From an uncultured Chloroflexota bacterium (GTDB lineage Bacteria; Chloroflexota; UBA11872), in contig OY282448.1 of the NCBI GenBank assembly GCA_958296175.1, positions 1,360,472 to 1,424,471 of the forward strand: a stretch of 64,000 bases of DNA, in the 5' to 3' direction. A model generated the notes under the pieces. It searched no databases, was not told the origin of the DNA, and saw only the letters and a program-made list of their open reading frames with translations. Of this stretch, positions 52,301 through 60,200 are shown one piece after another; position 1 is the first letter of the stretch, and each line of letters opens with the position of its first letter. A program made the translations under genes and the position numbers.

Positions 52301-52474
52301 CGCGCCGAACGCACCGCCGCCCAGGTCCCCCTCGACCCCGCCGCCTACTTCACCACCGCCCGCCGCCAAATCCGCCAAGCCCTCACCGAAGCCGGCGTGT
52401 CCAAAGAAATCGACCGCCTGGTCGAGGAACTCTTACGCATCCCGCAGCAAAGCGAGAGACCGCCGGATACGTGA
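49319..52474 (+). CDS. type IIG-like restriction-modification enzyme (N6-adenine methylase with N-terminal nuclease)
   Basis: Single-chain enzyme of 1051 residues. GRIDALLGRTVVEFKSDL (about residues 77-95) is a PD-(D/E)xK-like nuclease motif. LYESLVDPADRHDLGEYYTP precedes the methylase; SAM motif I is VLDPACGSGAFLF (about 358) and motif IV is NPPW (about 562). The C-terminal part is the likely recognition region. Residues 643-667 are an Asn-Gly-x repeat encoded by 9-bp units. The ATG at 49319 lies in heptamer repeat DNA, so the first residues (SQSPIPNSIF) may not be native and a later start is possible. Confidence 0.85.
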   Translation: MSQSPIPNSIFRYRWSRPGAQDPTLPLSDLDLAEIVRRLAARPGHEAVRYDIVQLLTRGLDMPPDDVQLEEHIPEVRGRIDALLGRTVVEFKSDLRSERAAAEDQLTRYIGQRQTESRQRYVGIATDGADFVSFELRNDQLRELGACRADPADPRALLAWLSAAVAAGAELHPDPETVVRELGRHSLAWRRALGDLRDAWAEVGKQPEALLKRQLWAQRLEIVYGAPVDRGELFFQHTYLSTAAKTIAAHALGLPAADPGGLLAGRDFERAGVSGAVEADFFDWMLAAAGGPDLVRRIALHVGRFRLRDVQTDVLKGLYESLVDPADRHDLGEYYTPDWLAARMCAQAIDRPLQQRVLDPACGSGAFLFHALRRLLAAADAAGLDTPQALRRCAHNVLGIDVHPVAVQIARVTWLLALGEERLNQRGNQPLPVPVYLGDALQWNVQGFLAEREVLIEVPDDGPVLHFPYEVTRTPADFDAVIELMLRMSAAGIETAGFLAGLRARLPGVNAPARAVLGATYAHLCDLHAQGRNHIWGFVARNLVRPVWLSSDEQRADVVIGNPPWLAYRFMSGRNQQRFRDEAQRQGVWEGGKVATHQDLSAYFFARCCELYAKHDGRMAFVMPYAAMSRRQFQGFRSGVFAERNGRNGRNGSNGHNGRNGPNGRNGTQNPVLARFTQAWAFDHDVQPLFPVPSCALFARVGEACELPSVVRRASGELPRRDATPEEAERRLSWRDAAWPEIAADDVTSSPYQKSFRQGATLVPRFLCLVEQAPAGFLGINPLAPLVVSRRSRQEKAPWKDLEPLRGNVEREYLRPAYLGESIAPFRLLEPPLAVVPWGPEAGMLDAAAAGLAGKSYLASWLRTAEDLWERHRSSARFSFAAQLDYYGKLTAQLPPPPLRVVYSASGTLMAAALVRDASAVIDSSLYWVRVHSRAEAHYLMAVLTSETARRRVAPLQARGQWGARHFSKVMWTLPIGQFDPADPLHAALAAAGRRAERTAAQVPLDPAAYFTTARRQIRQALTEAGVSKEIDRLVEELLRIPQQSERPPDT
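51248..51319 (+). repeat. eight 9-bp repeats inside the type IIG gene
   Basis: Units of CGCAACGGA and near variants encode R-N-G, S-N-G, H-N-G and P-N-G triplets. The number of bases is a multiple of three, so gain or loss of units would change loop length without a frameshift. Confidence 0.85.
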
Positions 52475-52500
52475 TCTCGTTTGAGGCCCACTCGCCTTAG

Positions 52501-53436
52501 GTGCCATCCGTCGGATATCCTATGCGTGTGAATCCAGAATCTCCGTACTGGCTACGGCGGCTCACGTGGGCGATAAGTGCCACTCGGCGGCACCCCAAAG
52601 AGTGGTCACTGCTCCGCTGGGCAACTAGTCTGCTTGCGTTCCCACTATCGTTCATCATAATCCGATCACTCTCGGATCCATTCCCAGGACTTTACAATCC
52701 ATTTTATGGATTTGATGTGTCGGATATTATCCGCGCATTGATATCCGCTATAATCTCCTTTATTATCCTATTTTTCATCAACTATTTACGCGCACCTGGG
52801 CAGCTGGATCGACGACACCAGATTGAAATACAGTCTTTGAGACACAGTGTCGATCGATTCGAAAAACGTCTTCAGCCGAGCATATGGATGTCCGGGTGCA
52901 CATATAATTCAATTGATGGCAAGTGCATTGGATTTACTATCGAGAATAGAAGTGACTGCGACCTAAAAAATGTTCAAGTCAAGCTTGTGAAATTGAAGGC
53001 CGGGATACCTGGAATTTCTAAGGATGGAAAAACAACATATAGCACTGCTTATTCTGGAGGGAGTCTTGGGAAATGGTTGAACTTAAGCCGCTTTGAACGT
53101 TCCATGGTTGATCTCCCAGTCTTGCTTGAATGGAATCCAAATGAACATGACTCTAGTGGCATGTCATGCACGACGATACCGGCTGGCTCTTCCTGTCGAT
53201 TCGGTCTCTTTTATGGAGATATAATTTTGGCAGCAAATCACGATATTCGTCATAGTTCGAGGACCTTTCCAGTAGGATATGCCCATAGAATTGCTATCGA
53301 GTTGTCCGCACAAGGCATTCGCGCTTTGAATTCAAGAGACTACATAGTCGCGCGCAGTGGTCTTGGTAGACTTGAGGATATCCCCTTTGAGGTCGATCCA
53401 GTGGGTCCTATTCGACTTTCTGGCGATTCAGAGTGA
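52501..53436 (+). CDS. AT-rich membrane protein of unknown function
   Basis: A 311-residue protein from GTG 52501. Base composition is markedly more AT-rich (about 40-45% GC by eye) than its neighbours, indicating recent acquisition. Two membrane segments, LLAFPLSFIIIRSL (about 44-57) and ALISAIISFIILFFINYL (about 78-95), precede a soluble region with a short helical segment (QIEIQSLRHSVDRFEKRL) and a beta-rich domain (FTIENRSDCDLKNVQVKLVK). It lies 26 bases after the type IIG gene. No family was recognised; an accessory role in defence is possible. Confidence 0.72.
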   Translation: MPSVGYPMRVNPESPYWLRRLTWAISATRRHPKEWSLLRWATSLLAFPLSFIIIRSLSDPFPGLYNPFYGFDVSDIIRALISAIISFIILFFINYLRAPGQLDRRHQIEIQSLRHSVDRFEKRLQPSIWMSGCTYNSIDGKCIGFTIENRSDCDLKNVQVKLVKLKAGIPGISKDGKTTYSTAYSGGSLGKWLNLSRFERSMVDLPVLLEWNPNEHDSSGMSCTTIPAGSSCRFGLFYGDIILAANHDIRHSSRTFPVGYAHRIAIELSAQGIRALNSRDYIVARSGLGRLEDIPFEVDPVGPIRLSGDSE

Positions 53437-53524
53437 TGAATTGGCATGGCGCGACAAGGTCAGCGACCTTATCCGTGCACAGGTGCGGTCTTCAGCCAAG
53501 TGTGCGCGTCCGGTAGTGTACAGT

Positions 53525-53562
53525 TGTTTCAGCGATGCAAGAGTGTTTCAGCGATGCAAGAG
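53525..53562 (+). repeat. 19-bp tandem direct repeat
   Basis: TGTTTCAGCGATGCAAGAG occurs twice back to back, 10 bases before a truncated gene. It lies at the switch from AT-rich to GC-rich DNA. Confidence 0.9.
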
Positions 53563-53572
53563 AGGCGGAGCT

Positions 53573-53823
53573 GTGACACCTGAGCTGATCTTCGGCCTGG
53601 TCGGCTTGCTGATCGGGATTCTGAGCGTGGGAGCGGCGTTGGCGTGGCTGATCGTGGCCGGGCTGGCGAGCGTGCGGGCGGACTTGCGCGAGCGCTCAGT
53701 CGTGCTGGATGCGCGGCTGGCAGCGCTCGAAACCGGCCTGTCCGCGGTGGAACGCGAGCAAGGACGCACGCAAGGCCTGATCGAGGGCCTGCGCGGCGCG
53801 TTCGACGCTTCGTTTCTGAGTGA
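53573..53823 (+). pseudogene. truncated membrane-anchored coiled-coil protein
   Basis: From GTG 53573 the frame encodes TPELIFGLVGLLIGILSVGA, one membrane segment, followed by a heptad-like helix (RADLRERSVVLDARLAALE, then EREQGRTQGLIEGLRG). After about residue 83 it runs into DNA that encodes a VTT fragment on the other strand, and the frame becomes arginine/proline-rich until 54022. The native end seems to be lost by a rearrangement. Confidence 0.55.
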
Positions 53824-53825
53824 CG

Positions 53826-54185
53826 GAGCGCGCGGCCGGCCCAGGAGGCGATGTAGAACCGCCACCAGCCCAGGCGGGCGGCGCCGGCCACGGTGCCGGC
53901 CAGGTCGAACAGCGGGTTGGGAATGGCGGCGATCGCGAAGATCACCAGCAGTCCCCAGCGCCGAATCCAGCCGTGCCGCTGTTGGTAGCGTTCCTGGCGC
54001 TGGATCCAGGGCGAGCCGGTGACGCCCAGCAGATAGGAGACCATTTCGCCCAGCACCTGGCCGGTGGTGCCCACCAGCACTGGCCAGCGCCACGACCGAT
54101 GCGGCCGGCCCACGCGCACCCACGCCGGGAGCGTCCGCTCGATGCCGCGGGGCAGATGCGCTCCGACGGTCAGGATCCGGGGCAA
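53826..54185 (-). pseudogene. VTT/DedA-family gene fragment
   Basis: On the minus strand GEMVSYLLGVTGSPWIQRQE and VIFAIAAIPNPLFDLAGTVA, then RLGWWRFYIASWAGRALR, are recognisable VTT-domain parts. The N-terminal membrane and E-x-x-F-P region is missing, and the C-terminus stops at the junction with the truncated gene above. It is unlike the intact VTT gene at 15849 in sequence, so it is not a simple copy. Confidence 0.6.
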
Positions 54186-54191
54186 AAAAGT

Positions 54192-54236
54192 TCCCTCTCC
54201 CCCCGGCGGGGGGAGAGGGTTAGGGTGAGGGGGGGG
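54192..54236 (+). repeat. REP-like palindrome, family A
   Basis: CCCTCTCCCCCCGGCGGGGG with GAGAGGGTTAGGGTGAGGGG. It lies between the VTT fragment and tRNA-Gly, on the downstream side of the tRNA. Confidence 0.8.
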
Positions 54237-54258
54237 AGGTCGGGCGTGGTCGCTCAGG

Positions 54259-54330
54259 AGCGGAAGACGGGATTCGAACCCGTGACCCTCTCCTTGGCAA
54301 GGAGATGCTCTACCACTGAGCCACTTCCGC
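54259..54330 (-). tRNA. tRNA-Gly (anticodon GCC)
   Basis: A 72-base tRNA on the minus strand. Acceptor GCGGAAG pairs with CTTCCGC and the discriminator is U73, as in bacterial tRNA-Gly. The loop TTGCCAA in TCTCC/GGAGA gives anticodon GCC. The 3' end faces the scar and defence genes at 49-54 kb, so it could have been an integration site, though no integrase is seen. Confidence 0.96.
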
Positions 54331-54347
54331 CGGGCCGCGCGGCAATT

Positions 54348-54917
54348 CTAGCCCCTTTCGTCGGCGGCTTCCACGCCCCCGCGTCCAGGCTGGGCGTCCG
54401 GCGGGGCGGGGCCGCGTCCCGAGCGCCGCGCCAACCTGGGAGCGTCCCGCCCCCCGCCTTCGCCAGCCGCGTCGGAGGCGGGCGCCGCGGCCTCCGCCTC
54501 GGGTTCCAGCAGCAGCCGCGCCAGCAGGTCGGCCAGCGGCTGGCGGTAGGCCGAGGGCACGCCCCGTTCGGCCAGCGCCTCCGCCAGCGCCGGGCTGGCG
54601 GCGTGGAACTGCCAGGCGCGCACCGCCGCATCCAGCTCGGGCGCCGCCGCCACTGCCCCTGCGCCCAGCAGCCAGGTCGTCCCCCCGCCGCGCGGGGCCA
54701 GCCCCGCCCGCTCCACCAGCCCGCCCAGCGCCTGCGCGGCAAACACGTTCGGCGCCGACTGCCCCCGCGCCCAGCGGTTCACCGTGCTGGGACTGGCGCG
54801 CAGCCCCGCCGCGCTCAGGTCGCGCGCCACGTTGTCCAGCGTGCGGTCGGCATAGCCCATGTAAGCGCGCAGCCGCCGCGCGAACTCCGCCCGCCCGCGC
54901 TCACCCGATGTCGTCAT
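54348..54917 (-). CDS. XRE-type helix-turn-helix regulator
   Basis: A 189-residue protein from ATG 54917. The N-terminal domain (FARRLRAYMGYADRTLDNVA, then RASPSTVNRWARGQSAPNVF) has the pattern of an XRE-like HTH with S-x-x-T-V-N-R-W as recognition helix. The middle is helical and Ala/Leu-rich; the last 50 residues are Gly/Pro/Arg low complexity. It is transcribed divergently from the gene at 55064 from a promoter sharing one -35 hexamer, so autoregulation and control of that gene are likely. Confidence 0.7.
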   Translation of the reverse strand: MTTSGERGRAEFARRLRAYMGYADRTLDNVARDLSAAGLRASPSTVNRWARGQSAPNVFAAQALGGLVERAGLAPRGGGTTWLLGAGAVAAAPELDAAVRAWQFHAASPALAEALAERGVPSAYRQPLADLLARLLLEPEAEAAAPASDAAGEGGGRDAPRLARRSGRGPAPPDAQPGRGGVEAADERG

Positions 54918-54948
54918 GCAAAGCTCCAACCGTGCTCGGCATGGCTCG

Positions 54949-55000
54949 ATACTAGCGAACACGGGATTTATTTGCAATAGTGATATACAATCCTGATAAT
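54949..55000. promoter_or_regulatory. divergent promoters sharing a palindromic -35 hexamer
   Basis: TTGCAA at 54972-54977 is its own reverse complement. To the right, 17 bases lead to GATAAT (54995-55000), firing toward 55064. To the left on the minus strand, 17 bases lead to TAGTAT (54949-54954), firing toward the XRE gene. The region is AT-rich compared with its surroundings. Confidence 0.7.
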
Positions 55001-55063
55001 GCGAGGATCGATCCAGACGTGAATCGGCCGCGAACGCCGCCGCGGCCCGCGCAAGGGAGGCGC

Positions 55064-55447
55064 ATGTTGATTGCCGCAACCACCGCCGCGCCGCCGCTGA
55101 CAGCCGCCCAGGCGCTGACGCGCGGCCCATGCCTGGCCGCGCTCCGCGAGCTGCGCCGCTGGGCGGCCGCGCACGGGTTCGACCAGCGCGACCTGGACGT
55201 GTTGGACCGCCTCGGCGCCGCGCTGGCGTGCACCGACCCCGCGCCCGACCTGGACGGCGCCATGCGCGCCGCGCGCGTGCGCCTCGTCCAGGCCGCCCGC
55301 GCCGGCCAGCCGCTGCAGGTCGATCGACCGCCCGCCGCCGCGGCAAGCCGCCCGCGCGCGCCGGCGGCGGCGGGTGGATCGACCGGCGACCGCTCGACCT
55401 ACCGGCGACCGCCGAGGCAAGCCGCGCGCGCCGGCCGCTGCAGGTAG
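55064..55447 (+). CDS. small hypothetical protein divergent from the XRE regulator
   Basis: A 127-residue product from ATG 55064, five bases after GGGAGG and downstream of a convincing promoter. Residues 12-85 are helical (CLAALRELRRWAAAHGFDQR, then DLDGAMRAARVRLVQAARAG). The tail from about residue 87 is Pro/Ala/Arg/Gly low complexity made of CCGCTGCAGGT and GGCAAGCCG repeats, so the real protein may end differently. No family recognised. Its location suggests control by the XRE protein. Confidence 0.5.
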   Translation: MLIAATTAAPPLTAAQALTRGPCLAALRELRRWAAAHGFDQRDLDVLDRLGAALACTDPAPDLDGAMRAARVRLVQAARAGQPLQVDRPPAAAASRPRAPAAAGGSTGDRSTYRRPPRQAARAGRCR

Positions 55448-55489
55448 ATTGACCAGCGGCAGCCGCGGCGAAACGGACGCAGACACGCA

Positions 55490-57124
55490 ATGGGACGGCT
55501 CGACCCCACCGACCTGGTAATCGGCGCGGCGCCGCAGTTCTTCTTCGACAACGGCGTGCTGCACACCGTCCGCAACGTGCGCCGCACCCTGCACGCGCCC
55601 CGCAAAGCCGCCGCCAACCCCCTCATCCAGGCCGACCAGCCTTGGGAACACGTCACCTACTTCACCTTCAACGGCTGGCAACTCTGGCGCGACCCCGCCG
55701 CCGGCCGCACGCATTGCCTCTACGAAGACTGGTTCCTCGACCGCGACACCCTGGTCAGCGGCCGCGGCGGCACCATCCACGCCTGGGCCAACGCGCGCAT
55801 GCGCTATTGCTACGCCTACGCCGACGATGGGCAAACCTTCGTCAAACCGCCCATGGGACTGCTCCGCGAGCGCGGGCGGGACACGAACGTGGTTTTCGGG
55901 TCCGAGCAGACCGGCTCCGCCCACTGCCTGGGCATGCTGCGCGACCCTTGGGAGACGGACCAGGCGCGCCGCTTCAAGTCGCTCTACTTCCACGTGCCGC
56001 CCGACGCCGGCGAGGTGGGCGGCGGCCTCGTGCGCGGCGGCGTCTCCCCCGACGGCATTCACTGGACGCCCCAGGACGAGCCGCCCGTGGTGGGCGCGGA
56101 ACGCGGACGCCTCGACGACGTGGCCATGCTGGCCGCCGACCCGGAGTCGCGCGTCTACCTGGCCTTCACCCGCCACCCCTACATGGTTGCCGCGCCCACC
56201 GACCTGCGCACGCCCCCGCCCGGACCCACCGGCGGCGTGCCCACCTACGACCAGATCGTCGACAGCCCCCGCGGCCGCAACCGCCGCCGCATTTTCCGCA
56301 TGGAAAGCAGCGACTTCCGCCACTGGTCGCGCCCCACCCTCATCCTCGCGCCCGACCCCGACGTCGACAATCTGGACACCGCCTTTTACGGCATGACCCC
56401 CTTCCGGGTCGGCGCCCAATGGCTCGGCTTCCTGGGCGTGTTCGACATGGTGGCCAACACCATGCACGTGGAACTCACCCACAGCCGCGACGGCCGCGCC
56501 TGGCGGCGCGTGGCCCCCGGCCGCCCCTGGCTGCAACCCGGCCCGCCCGGATCCTGGGACCAGTACATGGTCAACGTCACCAGCGCGCCCGTGCGCGTGC
56601 CGGGCCAGGACCTGCGCGTCTACTTCGGCGGCGCGCGCAACCACCACGACTGGTGGTTCGCCGGGCCCGTCGAAAACCGCGGCGACCCCTCGCGCTGGGA
56701 CCACGCGCCCGAAGTCGCCGACATGGCGCAGGTCGGCTATGCCCTGGGCCTGGCGCGCATGCGCCCCGACGGGTTCGTCTCGCTCGACGCCAGCCTCGAA
56801 CGCGAAGGTCTGATCGTGACCGAACCCCTGGTGTCCGACGGCCAGCAGCTGCGCGTCAACGCCCGCTGCCGCCCCGGCGGCTACCTGCGTGTGGAGGTCA
56901 CCGACGCCAACGACCGCCCACTGCCCGGCGCGTCAGCCGCCGCCTGCGACCCTTTCAGCGGCGACGCCCTGGCCCACACCGTCACCTGGCAGGGCAACCC
57001 CACCATCCCCCGCGCCTACCAGGGCGCCCAGCCCGACCCCTGGATCCCCGGCGCCGCCCACCGCCGCTTGCGCTTCACCCTGCGAGCCGCCGAACTCTAT
57101 TCCTTCCAATTCCACCACCCCTAA
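55490..57124 (+). CDS. predicted five-bladed beta-propeller glycosidase-like protein (GH32/GH43 superfamily)
   Basis: A 544-residue soluble protein with no signal peptide. Repeated segments of W-x-R-D/SRDGxxW type (ISPDG-like VSPDGIHWTP, SSDFRHWSRP, HSRDGRAWRRV) are typical of propeller glycosidases. FYGMTPFRVGAQWLGFLGVF and QYMVNVTSAPVRV are blade strands. The C-terminal part (LRVNARCRPGGYLRVEVTDA) is a beta-sandwich. Catalytic acids cannot be assigned with confidence. It stands alone between the small gene and LRR-2. Confidence 0.65.
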   Translation: MGRLDPTDLVIGAAPQFFFDNGVLHTVRNVRRTLHAPRKAAANPLIQADQPWEHVTYFTFNGWQLWRDPAAGRTHCLYEDWFLDRDTLVSGRGGTIHAWANARMRYCYAYADDGQTFVKPPMGLLRERGRDTNVVFGSEQTGSAHCLGMLRDPWETDQARRFKSLYFHVPPDAGEVGGGLVRGGVSPDGIHWTPQDEPPVVGAERGRLDDVAMLAADPESRVYLAFTRHPYMVAAPTDLRTPPPGPTGGVPTYDQIVDSPRGRNRRRIFRMESSDFRHWSRPTLILAPDPDVDNLDTAFYGMTPFRVGAQWLGFLGVFDMVANTMHVELTHSRDGRAWRRVAPGRPWLQPGPPGSWDQYMVNVTSAPVRVPGQDLRVYFGGARNHHDWWFAGPVENRGDPSRWDHAPEVADMAQVGYALGLARMRPDGFVSLDASLEREGLIVTEPLVSDGQQLRVNARCRPGGYLRVEVTDANDRPLPGASAAACDPFSGDALAHTVTWQGNPTIPRAYQGAQPDPWIPGAAHRRLRFTLRAAELYSFQFHHP

Positions 57125-57255
57125 ATCCCTCACCCCCTCCCCCCTCTCTCTCGTGCCCGCGTGGGCGGGACGCTGGCGGGCGCCGCGTAGTTCTTGTATC
57201 TTCACGCCGTGCGAAATACCCCCCCCGCAATCAATCTGAGTACGCAGCGCGTCTG

Positions 57256-60200
57256 ATGCGCCGTGCGGTACCGGCGCTGCTGCTGCTTGCGCTCCTTGCC
57301 GTCCTCGGTCTGGGCCGCGCCTTTGCCGCCGCGCCGACGGCCGTGGGCACCATCCCCGCCCAGGCGCTGGTCATTGGCGGCAGCGCCGCCACCGTAGACG
57401 TCGCCGCTTACTTCACCGACGCCGACATGGACACGCTGACCTACGCGGCCACCTCGGGCGACACCGACGTCGTCACCGTCGGCGTCAGCGGTTCGACCGT
57501 CACGCTCACGGCCGCCGGCACGGGCAGCGCCTCGGTCACCGTCACCGCCAGCGACGCCAGCGACAGCGTGGATCAGGCCATGGCGGTGACGGTGACGCAC
57601 GGCTGCGCGGCCTCGAACCCCACCGCCTCGGCCAGCGGCGCGCACGCGAACGTGGCGCGCGACTGCGAAACGCTGCTGGACCTCATGGACGCGCTGCGCG
57701 GCACGGCCACGCTGAACTGGGCCGTCGCCACCGCCATGACCAGCTGGACCGGCGTCACCGTCGACTCCAGCAAGGGCGTCACGATACTCCTCCTGCGGCG
57801 CACGTCGCTGACCGGGAGCGTTCCGGCCGCGCTGGGCGGCTTGTCCGAACTCACGCAGCTCTGGCTCGACAACAATCAGTTGAGCGGGACGATTCCCGCC
57901 GTGCTGGCCAATCTGTCGAATCTCACGCACCTCCACCTCCAGAGCAATCAGTTGAGCGGGACGATTCCCGCCGTGCTGAGCACGATGCCGAGTCTCACGC
58001 ACCTCCACCTCGCGAGCAACCAGTTGAGCGGGACGATCCCCAAAGAGCTGGGCAATCTGACGAACCTCGTAAACCTGCAGCTCTACGGCAACCAATTGAG
58101 CGACGGCATCCCCAAAGAGTTGGGCAGCCTGTCGAACCTCACGTCGCTCGGGCTCTCGGACAACCAGCTGAGCGGGGCGATTCCCCCCGAGTTGGGCAAC
58201 ATGTCGAGCCTCGGCGGTATCACGCTGCAGAACAACGCGTTGAGCGGCGCCATCCCCAAAGAGCTGGGCAGTCTGTCGAACCTCACGTCCCTCCAGCTCA
58301 ATGGCAATCGACTGAGCGGGAACATTCCTGCCGAACTGGGCAACCTATCGAGCCTCAAGTTCCTCTATCTCTACAACAATAATTTGAGCGGACCGATCCC
58401 GTCACAACTCGGGAGCCTCTCGAATCTCCTGGATATCTATCTCCAGGACAATGACTTGAACGGACAGATCCCGTCACAACTTGGCAGCCTCTCGGATCTC
58501 GAGCGGCTCTATCTGCAGCGCAACGAGTTGAGCGGACCAATCCCGTCACAACTTGGCAACCTTTCGAGCCTCGAGCGGCTCTATCTGCATGGCAACCAGT
58601 TGAGCGGGACGATTCCGTCACAGCTTGGGAACCTCTCGAGTCTCCAGTTGCTCTATCTCTACGGCAATAATTTGAGCGGATCGATCCCGTCACAACTCGG
58701 CAGCCTTTCGAGCCTCACCGTGCTCTATCTGCATAACAACGAGTTGAGCGGACCAATCCCGTCACAACTTGGCAACCTCTCGAACCTCTTGTGGCTCTGG
58801 CTCAGCCGCAATGCGCTCAGCGGCGCTATCCCGTCCCAGCTCGGCAGCCTGACGAATCTCGAGGATCTCGACCTCAGTCACAACCAGTTGAGTGGCGGCA
58901 TCCCCACCGAGCTCGGCAGCCTGTCGTCGCTGAGCTCGAGCTGGCCCCTCGGCCTGCAGTGCAACCGCCTGAGCGGCGCGGTGCCCACCAGCCTGGCCAG
59001 CCTGCCGTCCGGCGTGCAGGTCTGGCTGCAGGGCAACCCCGTCACCACGCCGCTGGACGCCAGCCTGACCAGCCGCGTGCGGCTGACCGGCGCGCAGCGC
59101 GCGGGCGACAGCGGGACTGCCTGGTGCGGCCCGCCGGTGTTCGCCCCCGCGGCGGCGGAGATCACGGTCATGGGCACGGCCGCGGCCGGAGAAGACCTGG
59201 GCGATCCCTTCGTTGCGACCGACCCGGACAACCAGCCAGTGGCCGGCACGCAGACGATCGCCTACTCCTTGAGCGGTCCCGACGCCGCCGCCTTCACCCG
59301 CGACACGGCCACGGGTTACTTGCAACCAGTAAACGCGCTGTCCGGCGACGCGCCGGCCGACGCGAACGGCGACAACCGCTACGAGCTCACCGTGACTGCC
59401 GACGACGGCGCGGCGCCGGCCAACATCGATGTGATCGTACAGGTCACGTGGAGCGGAGCGGCGACGGCGGCCAAACATCCCCGCCTGGCCGTGGCGCTGA
59501 GCGGCGACGCCGGACCGGTGACGGTGGGCGGGCGGATTGGGTATACGTTCACCCTGCGCAACAGCGGCACCGTGCCGCTTACGGGCGTGTTCTGGCGCTC
59601 GCCGGAGCTGGGGGTAGCCCGCCGGGACGTCGGCAGCGGCGCGCTGGCACCGGGCGCGGAAGCCATCGTCACGACCGGCCTGACGGTTACGGCGGAGCAT
59701 CTGCCTGGCCCGCTGCAGGTCACGTTCTACGGCGACAGCGACCAGACGGACGACCCCTCCGCCGTGCACCTGACCACGCTGGCCGCGGCCGCGGCCGCGG
59801 CGGTCGAACCGACCCCGACCCCGACGCCAAGCCCAACGCCCACGCCTGCTCCGACGCCTGCGCTGCCGCCTGCCTGGACCTTGGTCGTCGAGCGCGTCCG
59901 CCACAGCGTTCCCGACGTCCATCTGGCGCACAACATCCCCGACCTGCGCGTGGACACCCCCGACGGCCGCGTGTCGCCCTGCGGGTTTCTGGCGCACTAC
60001 GACGCCACCGGCGGGCTGCCCTGCTGGGGGCACGCCATCTCGGAAGTCTTCGTGGAACAGCCCGGCGTGCTGAGCCAGTACTTCCAGCGCGGTGTGATCG
60101 ACTGCCGCCCGCAGGGAGACGGCTGGGTGATCGAACGCCGTCTGGTGTGGGACGAGCTCGGCGGCGGCCTGGCCGGCGCGCCCGACCAGGGGGTGGAGCT

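Noticed and set aside
54259..54330. tRNA-Gly as an attachment site of an integrated element
   Set aside because: No integrase and no repeat of the tRNA 3' end was found in the window, so it is only mentioned as possible.
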